A stretch of DNA of 10,642 bases from JABHIB01 sp964497715. GTDB taxonomy: Archaea; Nanobdellota; Nanobdellia; SCGC-AAA011-G17; PNOQ01. The notes beneath the pieces were generated by a model. The model was not told the origin of the DNA and did no database searches. It worked only from the letters and a program-made list of their open reading frames with translations. The DNA is taken from assembly GCA_964497715.1 (NCBI GenBank), contig CAZCDH010000017.1, forward strand, positions 1-10,642. Reading direction: 5' to 3'. A program made the position numbers and the translations under genes. Positions 1 to 6,223 of this stretch are shown here, piece by piece. The stretch's first letter is position 1, and each line of letters starts with the position of its first letter.

Positions 1-3000
1 TATTATCTCCATTACTTGAAAAATATAAATGTGTTCCATCACCAGTAAAAGTAGAGTCTATAAAGTCATTATTATTTGCGTAAGAAATTGATGCTAAAAA
101 ATTAAAAGAACCATTACTTTCAAAAATATTATTAATAAAACTATTATTGTCACAATCTCCTCCTGAACCATCTCCAAATTTAAGAAGATCATCACTCATA
201 TTTGCAATTACGTTATTCCTAAAAATATTATTACTGACTCGAGTATATGTCCTTAATCCAAAATTTGGCCCACCAATTATTCTGTTGTCTTCAAAAACAT
301 TGCCAGTAATATCTGTTGCCAGTAAAACATTGGTAGAATATCCTCCTGCAAGACCATTATTAGTCATATTATTATCAGAGATAGAAGAGTTTGTTGTAGA
401 CAGCATAGTTAATCCTTCTCCTTGACAGTCATACATAAAATTATTTCTTATTGTAAGGTTTGAAGATGATTGAGTATAAATCCCATCATCTCCAGAATTA
501 TGAACTATATTATTTTCGATAGTTGTATCTGAACCCCTAAAATATATTCCATCTGCAGTACTAGTATCATAAATAGTATTTCCACTGATATTATTTCCTG
601 TGTTAGAGGTTGCACCCAACAATATCCCATAATCATTGAAATCATGAAAGGTATTATTAAAAATTAAATTACCTATATTTTGATTCCAATCATTTATACC
701 CCTATCAAATTGAGTAATTATGCAGTTTTTTATAACTATATTATCTTTTCCAGATACAACAATACCATATCTTGAGTCTGTTTTGTCCCCATCAATAGTA
801 TTACCTTGGCAATCTAAAACAATATTATTTGCACCCATTGTTAACCCATGTCCGGTACAATTGGTTAATCCTGCTGCCAAAGTAGTATTTACTGTGATTG
901 AATCTCCGCAAGAAGGGGTATATTCTGATCCTCCGCTTCCAGTCAAATTGGAAATCTTGTACATGGATCCGTCTATCTCTGCGAATATTCCTGATTTCCA
1001 TGTCCCTGAATTGGCTTCGTCATAACTAAATGTTATTTTTCCTGCGCAAGAAGTATTTATCTCCTCTAAGGTATACGCACTTGGACAAATATATACTCCC
1101 GAATTAATTGAGTTTGGGATATAAATTGTGTGTGTTGGATCCACTCCAGAAATAAATCTAGCATCAATTACTGTTTGATAATTATTTGAGCGTATGGTTA
1201 AATTTCTTAAATCTACAGTATTTCCGACGAATAATCCTTTTAATTTGAATCGTTTTCCCCTAGTGCTATGTCTAAATTCTATGAACTCATCTGAATCATA
1301 TGTTGAACCATTTGTCATTTCCCCATTTGTAGATCCATTTGCAATATATGTGGCAGTCAATTCATCAGTTGGAAGGTATAATAGTGACTGTGTTGCACCT
1401 ATGTCTAATTCAATATAATCAGTATATAATGATTTTTTGTTATGTGTTAAAATACTATTTGCAAAGAAAGTATGTGCATTATCTAATTCAAAAATATATG
1501 TTTGAACTTCTCCGTGTAATTCTGAGATATCTAATACTTTTGATTCTTTTAATACATTTCCCTCTTTCCATAAACAAATATCTCCAATTTCTAATTGTTT
1601 AATTTCCCCAATATCATATTTTTCATTAGTTAAGTCTGGACGATAGGATGCCCATCCTTTTCCTACAACCCAATAAGGGTGATCAAAGGTATTTGTATTT
1701 CGAGTGTGATCAAATATGATAGTAACCATATCATCATGAATTGGTTGAGAAAGATGGGTAACTGTTGAACTAACTATTTCACTAGTTTGTTGATCCCATG
1801 ATTTTACCATATCTCCAATTTGAACATCCTCTATATTTTTTTTCGATTCATCAGACATAGTGATTTTTGTGCCTGCAACAAAACATCTTGGAGCCGAATA
1901 ATGATGTTTACTCGACATCAATACTGCAACTTCATTTGTGGATGAATTAATGAAATCTGCTGCACCAGAAATAATTGATTCTGTTAATGTAGCATCTTGC
2001 CCTAAACCTGTAAAATCATTATCGTCTAATTGATACCATGAGCCCCCTGACCAATTCCATATTTTCATGTAAGTAGAATATCCAAATGTTAAATCCCCAT
2101 AACCTTCCCAAGAAATAGTTAAATTATCTACTGTTGATCGAGGTTCACTAATATTAAATAAAAATATTTGACTGTTATAATAATTATTATTGGAGGATAC
2201 TAATTGTGTTGTCCACCTTACATTATTACTTGATGTTATTGCAGCATAATCTGAACTTGTTGCTTCTGAATCATAATCGAATGGATTACTCGGCATAGAA
2301 CTTGCACCTTTTTCATATGCTATTAATGAATTACTCGAATAATTGTAAGTTGGGTCCACCACATAATCAAATTCTATATTGGAATCGAAAATTCTTAAAT
2401 CAAAAGTATCATAACTTTCATTTAAATTTGTTAAATATATCTTATATTCTTTTTCTGAAGAAATATTTGAAAAAACTGCTAAACTTTCATTATCATTTTG
2501 TCTGTAAACTTCGATCCTCCCAATTCCATTACTTTTCGCATAAATAGTGATGTCTTTGGAACTATCCAATTCTTGTTCAAATGTTACTCTTAAATAATCT
2601 CCCCCTGGAATTAAAGTATAATTATTGTCTTTTGTCTTAACAAAATCATATACGTCCGAAATAATCCCTTTATTATTATCTAAATGTACTGCTTTGGTAA
2701 TGATGATTATTTCATATGTTTGGTTAGATAAATGGGGAACTATCCATTCAATATAATCTATTAATTTGTCATCATCTGAATCGTACCCAGTAAAGTTTGC
2801 TTTTTCCTTAGTTCCATTTACAATCCAATATAAATTTATTGAATCCAATTTGGAGTTTGTTATTTCAGTATAAGCTAAAATATTTTTGTAATGTATGTCG
2901 GAGGAGATTATTACTTGTTTTTTATAATCATTAATCATCGTCTCCTCTGCGCTTGGACCAGGAGTTTCATATTCAATTTCTACTTCTTCTACTTCTTCAG

Positions 3001-4066
3001 TAATTATTATTTCTTGTTCTAAATCTTCTGACTCTTCTTCTTGTTCTTCTGTCTCATTTAAAGTTGCAAAACCAGTTACTTTGAATATATTAGAAAAGAA
3101 ATTCGTAAAAATGTTGAACATATTTGAGAATAAATTTAAGTTCACTATTGATCCTCCAGTTATTGCCGCCATTCCAGATTCTTGAGATTCTAAATTTATT
3201 TTGTTCGGATCAATCTCTAGTTCTTCATTATTTGATATTTTCACTACCGAGATATTTGTTGCTTCTTTTGGGATTGTGATTGTTACATTGTCTGAAGGTG
3301 AACTTAATAGAACTCTTTTCTTCCATTTTACTGGTTGATTTATTACTACATCATATTGAGTAGTTTCTATCGTTTGATTTATCTCTGTTTCATTGATTGT
3401 AAGGGTTTCATTTGTTATATTTAATTCAGTTATTGAAATGTTAGTTTCATTTATTATCTCTTCTTCTGTTTCATTGATCGTAAGAGTTTTATTGAGAATT
3501 ATGTTTGATTCAGTTATTGAAATGTTAGTTTCATTGATTGTAAGGGTTTCATTGAGAGTTATGTTTGATTCTTCTGTTAGGGTTTCCTGAAGTTCTGATT
3601 CTTCTGTAATATTCTCTTTGTCTGTTTGATTAGATCCTATAATCATCTCTTCTTCTGAAGTTTGATTTGTTACTTCTTCTGTTTCATTAGATACCTCTTG
3701 AGAGGTTGTAACCTCATCTATCTCAGGTGTAGATTCCTGTGTTTCTATAGAATCTTCTGAGACAACAACAACTTCTGATGAATCTGATTCTTCAACTACT
3801 TCTTCAGTTTGAACTTCTTCTGGTATTGTTAAGACATCGAATCCTGTAAATGCAAAAAATCCTGTTAAAGAGATTGCCAGAACTACTATTAGAGTTATTA
3901 TAGTATGTAGGTTAAAATTTTTTGAAGGGTTTGATAGGCCTAGTTCTCTTTCTTTTTGTTTTGCAACCTTTCTATTTGAACCTAGGTAAATGGTCTTTAC
4001 TTTACCATTCTCGTCCCTTACACTAGTATAGAAGTAATTTTTATCTTTAATCCTCTTTTTATGCAA
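1..4066 (-). CDS. Giant membrane-anchored surface protein with embedded Hint (intein-like) domain and beta-helix, 3' end outside window
   Basis: This frame is open from a TTG at 4066-4064 to the left edge: 1355 codons, no stop. TTG is chosen because an in-frame TAA lies directly upstream (4069-4067), GAGGTG sits 8 nt before it, and no ATG occurs until residue 141. Seen in order: a basic cytoplasmic segment (1-54); a transmembrane helix (about 55-76); a Ser/Thr/Glu-rich stalk with sequon-rich repeats (about 77-235); beta-rich regions (about 236-550), including a Phe-rich segment ending VTGFA (312-334); a probable beta-sandwich (about 571-725); a Hint domain (728-876); the apparent last strand of the sandwich (880-890); and a parallel beta-helix with repeated Asn/Asp-rich turns (about 1053 onward). 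The inferred topology is cytoplasmic N-terminus and extracellular bulk. Likely roles are adhesion or cell-envelope structure, but the function is unknown. It has its own TATA box, separate from the 610-aa gene upstream. Confidence 0.93.
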   Translation of the reverse strand, partial: MHKKRIKDKNYFYTSVRDENGKVKTIYLGSNRKVAKQKERELGLSNPSKNFNLHTIITLIVVLAISLTGFFAFTGFDVLTIPEEVQTEEVVEESDSSEVVVVSEDSIETQESTPEIDEVTTSQEVSNETEEVTNQTSEEEMIIGSNQTDKENITEESELQETLTEESNITLNETLTINETNISITESNIILNKTLTINETEEEIINETNISITELNITNETLTINETEINQTIETTQYDVVINQPVKWKKRVLLSSPSDNVTITIPKEATNISVVKISNNEELEIDPNKINLESQESGMAAITGGSIVNLNLFSNMFNIFTNFFSNIFKVTGFATLNETEEQEEESEDLEQEIIITEEVEEVEIEYETPGPSAEETMINDYKKQVIISSDIHYKNILAYTEITNSKLDSINLYWIVNGTKEKANFTGYDSDDDKLIDYIEWIVPHLSNQTYEIIIITKAVHLDNNKGIISDVYDFVKTKDNNYTLIPGGDYLRVTFEQELDSSKDITIYAKSNGIGRIEVYRQNDNESLAVFSNISSEKEYKIYLTNLNESYDTFDLRIFDSNIEFDYVVDPTYNYSSNSLIAYEKGASSMPSNPFDYDSEATSSDYAAITSSNNVRWTTQLVSSNNNYYNSQIFLFNISEPRSTVDNLTISWEGYGDLTFGYSTYMKIWNWSGGSWYQLDDNDFTGLGQDATLTESIISGAADFINSSTNEVAVLMSSKHHYSAPRCFVAGTKITMSDESKKNIEDVQIGDMVKSWDQQTSEIVSSTVTHLSQPIHDDMVTIIFDHTRNTNTFDHPYWVVGKGWASYRPDLTNEKYDIGEIKQLEIGDICLWKEGNVLKESKVLDISELHGEVQTYIFELDNAHTFFANSILTHNKKSLYTDYIELDIGATQSLLYLPTDELTATYIANGSTNGEMTNGSTYDSDEFIEFRHSTRGKRFKLKGLFVGNTVDLRNLTIRSNNYQTVIDARFISGVDPTHTIYIPNSINSGVYICPSAYTLEEINTSCAGKITFSYDEANSGTWKSGIFAEIDGSMYKISNLTGSGGSEYTPSCGDSITVNTTLAAGLTNCTGHGLTMGANNIVLDCQGNTIDGDKTDSRYGIVVSGKDNIVIKNCIITQFDRGINDWNQNIGNLIFNNTFHDFNDYGILLGATSNTGNNISGNTIYDTSTADGIYFRGSDTTIENNIVHNSGDDGIYTQSSSNLTIRNNFMYDCQGEGLTMLSTTNSSISDNNMTNNGLAGGYSTNVLLATDITGNVFEDNRIIGGPNFGLRTYTRVSNNIFRNNVIANMSDDLLKFGDGSGGDCDNNSFINNIFESNGSFNFLASISYANNNDFIDSTFTGDGTHLYFSSNGDN
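2..910 (-). other. Right-handed parallel beta-helix region of the giant surface protein
   Basis: From residue 1053 the protein begins C-G-D-S-I-T-V-N, then G-A-N-N-I-V-L-D-C and G-N-T-I-D-G. It then repeats short units of the form N-N-x-I/F-x-x-N/D with D-x-G-I/L (for example DYGILL, DGIYF, DDGIYT, EGLTML, NFGLRT). This is the NosD/PbH1 style of pectate-lyase-like coil. The repeats are still continuing at the window edge. Such regions in archaeal surface proteins are usually adhesins or carbohydrate-binding or carbohydrate-acting modules. No catalytic residues can be assigned from the visible part. Confidence 0.8.
1439..1885 (-). other. Hint (intein/Hedgehog) domain, BIL-A-like, inside the giant surface protein
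   Basis: Residues 728-876 (149 aa) carry the splicing motifs. Block A is C728-FVAGTKI. Block B is T793-F-D-H796-P-Y-W, the TxxH signature. Block F is N863-A-H-T-F-F-A, and block G is T874-H875-N876. The I-G-D-x-V/C element occurs at 750-754 and again at 827-831, matching the two-fold pseudo-symmetry of Hint folds. Only about 60 residues separate blocks B and F, so there is no homing-endonuclease insert. The residue after Asn876 is Lys877, not Cys/Ser/Thr, so classical splicing lacks its +1 nucleophile. That is the arrangement described for A-type bacterial intein-like domains, which splice inefficiently or cleave at their ends. Cys728, His796, His875 and Asn876 are intact, so autoprocessing is expected but unproven. 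Confidence 0.9.
3371..3565 (-). repeat. Degenerate coding repeats giving a sequon-packed stalk
   Basis: Residues 168-232 are built from shuffled short units: L-T-I-N-E-T at 175, 195 and 222, and N-I-S-I-T-E at 181 and 209. At DNA level a 22-nt block beginning cattgattgtaag is identical at 3391 and 3532, with a variant at 3472. A block beginning cagttattgaaatg recurs at 3427 and 3511. Spacing is irregular (60-84 bp), so this is a decaying tandem duplication inside the reading frame, not an array. Thirteen Asn-x-Ser/Thr sequons fall in residues 152-232, suggesting a heavily N-glycosylated, extended stalk close to the membrane. Confidence 0.75.
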
Positions 4067-4074
4067 TTAACCTA

Positions 4075-4080
4075 CACCTC
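4075..4080 (-). promoter_or_regulatory. Shine-Dalgarno GAGGTG that sets the TTG start of the giant surface gene
   Basis: GAGGTG lies 8 nt before TTG 4066-4064. It complements the usual archaeal 16S 3' end (CACCTC). The same hexamer precedes the other surface gene. It is the main reason to accept a TTG start. Confidence 0.75.
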
Positions 4081-4106
4081 TTTATAGGAAAAATATATTT
4101 TTAGGA

Positions 4107-4115
4107 TTATATAAA
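4107..4115 (-). promoter_or_regulatory. TATA box of the giant surface gene
   Basis: TTTATATAA on the minus strand in the 86-bp gap before the gene. About 26 nt downstream of its centre gives a transcription start near 4085, a few bases before the Shine-Dalgarno. The mRNA leader would be about 19 nt. Confidence 0.55.
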
Positions 4116-4130
4116 GATTATGGTTAGAAA

Positions 4131-4141
4131 TAAAAAAATAA
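4131..4141 (-). terminator. T-tract terminator after the 610-aa surface gene
   Basis: On the minus strand the stop at 4153 is followed by a pyrimidine-rich stretch and then T7 (4139-4133) flanked by further T-rich sequence. Archaeal termination often needs only a T-tract, and I see no stable hairpin. The following TATA box fits separate transcription of the two surface genes. Confidence 0.45.
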
Positions 4142-4152
4142 GAAGAAAGGAG

Positions 4153-5985
4153 TTATTTCCTTTTCTTTCTTTTTGGTTTTTGTCGTGTTAAAAATAGTGA
4201 TCTTATTGAAATGAAAGATAATGCAACTATCATTGTCCCCATCACAGATAAGATTGGCACATATTTTTGAGTTATCTTTGAGATGATTGTATTTTCATCA
4301 AAAGGCAACTCATATTTTTTTGTAGTTGTTATTGAATATGGAAATAATACTGTTGTTTCTTCATTGTATGCAGAATCTATAGTCGAATCTACAAATACAA
4401 TATTATCTACAGTTACTGAACCTTCTTCATAACAGACTATTACATCTTGTAACTCATCTGCATTAACATCTACTTCATTACACTCTCCTTCTGCCAAATC
4501 AAACTCTATAGGATCACTTTCAATCTTTATATGTACTATCCCTCCACCTGAAGTTGTTGCAGTAATCTTGTGTTCGTGGCTATTTGAACTAGCACCGTAT
4601 GTTTCTGCAGCCTTATTTGATTCGATTAAATTTACAATTTGAGTGTGCACATCTCCTGCAGTTAATTCAGTTATTTCTGTAGCCCTATATGCTCCAATTT
4701 TTAATTGATCGATTCCTTTTTCGCTAGCAATTGTTGCTATTGCATTTTTTGTTTGAAGAGATAATGTATCCATTAATGTATTTCTTTCTGCTAAAGATGC
4801 TGCACCTTTATCCTTTATATTTTTCAACATTCCAACATAAGCTACTGCTGCCGCATCACTTTCTATTCCAGATATTAAAACACCCATACTTCCTCCTCCT
4901 GAGGAAACTCCGCTAGCTTTTGCAATTTCTTGTCCTACGAATGTTGCAGTTTTATAATACATATAATCTCTTTCTGCACTTTCGCCATCTACAGTTATTA
5001 ATAATGTATTTATCCCATCATCTGAAGCTGCTGAAATATCAGTATTACTTAATCCGCTAGAACATCCGAAAGATGTTGCTGAACCTCCATTTACACTCCA
5101 GCTACAACTTGAAGGGTTTCCTGAAACAGATACTGTTGCCTTAGGTTTATCATCTGTTGTATATGTATAACTGATTTTTGGAGTGGTTATTGTTATGGAT
5201 CCTCCAGTTACTGAGAAAGTATTAGATCCTGTTGTTGTCCCTTGATTATTCTTTGCTTCAACTTGAGTTTCATAATTTCCAGTTGGTAAAACATCTAATT
5301 TTGAGGATAACGTTGATTGAGCACCATCACAATCTATTGGCTCATTTATGAAAATTTCTAATTTTCTAGTTGATGCACCTCTTCTTGTGCTTGCTTCTGA
5401 TACACTAAATTCAAATACAGAGTATGCACATTTTATTCCATTTGTTATTGTTAAACTTGGAATACTACTTCCTGCTGTAAAATCTGATACACTTAATGAA
5501 ACTGTTGGTGCTGCATCGAAAGTTACACATGCTCCACAATCTGCTTCACAGGAGCTACAAGTTTCTGAACCTTCATCACAGTTACTATCTCCACAAGATG
5601 CACCAGTTATAGTGTGACTTACACAACTTGTATCACAGTATGTACAAGAAGAATCATAATTTGCTGAACAAGGTGTGTTTGTATTGTCTCTCCCATCATC
5701 GCATTGTTCCCCACTTTCAGTATTTCCGTTTCCACATACTGCAGGAGTTTGACAGGTTCCACTTACACAACTTAAACCACTACAACATGAGGGATTTTTC
5801 CCACCACATGAAGATCCACTAGAACTGCAACTTGGAGCCTTCCCCTTTCCAGCATAACCTGTTATTTCATTCTCTGATCCAAAGATATTTCCAATAAATT
5901 CGAAAACATCTGAGAAACTAAATGCATATGCTACAGGACTAACTAACAATAAAGATACTAATAGTAATACACCAACTTTTTTCAT
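4153..5985 (-). CDS. Secreted Cys-rich surface protein with C-terminal membrane anchor
   Basis: The 610-aa protein starts with a clear signal peptide (1-21, MKK, a Leu/Val core, then P-V-A-Y-A). Next is an amphipathic Phe-rich segment ending ITGYAG (22-46). A Cys-rich region (53-153) holds 18 cysteines: a C-C-S-G-L-S-C knot-like part, a C-G-N-G...E-Q-C-D-D-G segment (84-98) resembling myxococcal Cys-rich/DUF4215 repeats, and a C-G-D-S-N-C-D-E-G...C-S-S-C...D-C-G segment (131-151) of probable disulfide or cation-binding type. Two Ig-like beta regions (about 155-345) and a helical stretch (about 355-465, A/K/E-rich) follow, then a beta-rich part, a transmembrane helix (about 573-597) and a basic K/R tail. 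The topology is extracellular with a short cytoplasmic tail. The start is supported by GAGGTGAT upstream. A weak AT-rich promoter candidate lies near 6036-6044. Function unknown: no enzyme motif seen, so a structural or receptor role is more likely. Confidence 0.93.
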   Translation of the reverse strand: MKKVGVLLLVSLLLVSPVAYAFSFSDVFEFIGNIFGSENEITGYAGKGKAPSCSSSGSSCGGKNPSCCSGLSCVSGTCQTPAVCGNGNTESGEQCDDGRDNTNTPCSANYDSSCTYCDTSCVSHTITGASCGDSNCDEGSETCSSCEADCGACVTFDAAPTVSLSVSDFTAGSSIPSLTITNGIKCAYSVFEFSVSEASTRRGASTRKLEIFINEPIDCDGAQSTLSSKLDVLPTGNYETQVEAKNNQGTTTGSNTFSVTGGSITITTPKISYTYTTDDKPKATVSVSGNPSSCSWSVNGGSATSFGCSSGLSNTDISAASDDGINTLLITVDGESAERDYMYYKTATFVGQEIAKASGVSSGGGSMGVLISGIESDAAAVAYVGMLKNIKDKGAASLAERNTLMDTLSLQTKNAIATIASEKGIDQLKIGAYRATEITELTAGDVHTQIVNLIESNKAAETYGASSNSHEHKITATTSGGGIVHIKIESDPIEFDLAEGECNEVDVNADELQDVIVCYEEGSVTVDNIVFVDSTIDSAYNEETTVLFPYSITTTKKYELPFDENTIISKITQKYVPILSVMGTMIVALSFISIRSLFLTRQKPKRKKRK

Positions 5986-5993
5986 TTTAAATA

Positions 5994-6001
5994 ATCACCT
6001 C
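5994..6001 (-). promoter_or_regulatory. Shine-Dalgarno GAGGTGAT of the 610-aa surface gene
   Basis: GAGGTGAT lies 8 nt before ATG 5985 and complements the archaeal anti-Shine-Dalgarno. It shows that this mRNA has a leader, unlike the housekeeping genes at the other end of the window. Confidence 0.75.
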
Positions 6002-6055
6002 GAGTTTAATAAATCTATATTGAAATTAATGATTTGAATATGTTTTGTTGGAGAA

Positions 6056-6069
6056 TAGAAAATAAAAAA
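6056..6069 (-). terminator. T-tract terminator of the tRNA gene
   Basis: Directly after the discriminator base the minus strand reads TTTTTTATTTTCTA. This T-rich run fits archaeal factor-independent termination at the tRNA 3' end. Confidence 0.5.
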
Positions 6070-6190
6070 TGGTCCCGATCGGATTTGAACCGACGACCTC
6101 TCGATCTCTGACTAAATCTAGTTATCAGTTTCACCCTCAAAGTTTTTATCTTTTGAGCCGAGTGCTATAGCCAGACTAAGCCACAGGACC
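6070..6190 (-). tRNA. Intron-containing type I tRNA; literal anticodon CAA, identity unresolved
   Basis: All arms fold. The acceptor is GGTCCTG/CGGGACC (6190-6184 with 6077-6071) with discriminator A and no encoded CCA. The D arm has GCT/AGC with G18-G19. The anticodon stem is CTCGG (6162-6158) with TCGAG (6104-6100). The variable loop is 5 nt, and the T arm is GTCGG-TTCAAAT-CCGAT. The anticodon loop carries 46 nt of extra sequence. With a canonical intron after position 37 the loop is CTCAAA|A and the anticodon CAA (Leu). Leu tRNAs normally have a long variable arm, and this one does not. The body looks more like archaeal Ile or Arg type I tRNAs. A noncanonical splice site could change the anticodon. 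That it is a tRNA is near certain. Its amino acid is not. Confidence 0.9.
6106..6151 (-). other. Probable tRNA intron (boundaries assume the 37/38 position)
   Basis: The 46 nt lie between CTCAAA (6157-6152) and A38 (6105). They contain an internal hairpin, CTGA-TAA-CTA/TAG-TCAG (6128-6108). TTTGAG (6141-6136) can pair with the anticodon-loop sequence CTCAAA. A strict bulge-helix-bulge is not evident: the expected 32-35/intron pairing, CTCA with TCAG, has one C-C mismatch. The exact ends could shift by a few bases because A and GA/AGA repeat at the junctions. Confidence 0.6.
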
Positions 6191-6214
6191 ATAGGCGAAA
6201 GTTATAATATATAA

Positions 6215-6222
6215 TTTATAAA
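6215..6222 (-). promoter_or_regulatory. TATA box of the tRNA gene
   Basis: TTTATAAA is centred about 28 nt before the mature tRNA 5' end, directly after the stop of the LAGLIDADG gene. The tRNA therefore probably has its own promoter, with a very short or no 5' leader. Confidence 0.6.
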
Positions 6223-6223
6223 A

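Noticed and set aside
147..1602. Plus-strand open frames in this stretch
   Set aside because: They are antisense to the beta-helix and Hint-bearing gene, have low-complexity translations, and lack a ribosome-binding context.
1439..1885. Calling the Hint domain a complete canonical intein
   Set aside because: The +1 residue is Lys877, not Cys/Ser/Thr, and there is no endonuclease domain between blocks B and F, so standard intein homing and splicing cannot be assumed.
3371..3565. Possible CRISPR-like array because of recurring 20-nt blocks
   Set aside because: Spacing is irregular, the blocks diverge, the whole stretch is in one open frame, and it codes for regular LTINET/NISITE units.
5348..5822. 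Plus-strand open frames opposite the Cys-rich protein
   Set aside because: They are shadows of a gene with a signal peptide, domains and a Shine-Dalgarno on the minus strand.
6036..6044. TATA box for the 610-aa surface gene
   Set aside because: AAACATATTC is a weak match in an AT-rich gap, so it is mentioned only within the gene entry.
6121..6128. CTGATAAC in the tRNA intron, identical to an Ile-GAT anticodon loop, suggesting a two-intron Ile tRNA
   Set aside because: The flanks do not form an anticodon stem and two introns with poor splice motifs would be needed. It may be coincidence, so the amino acid is left open.
6100..6157. A type II Leu tRNA with the extra sequence as a long variable arm
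   Set aside because: The only alternative 3' anticodon strand (TTGAG near 6140) would leave a variable region of about 40 nt, and the stem would need two G-U pairs. CTCGG/TCGAG with a 5-nt variable loop fits better.
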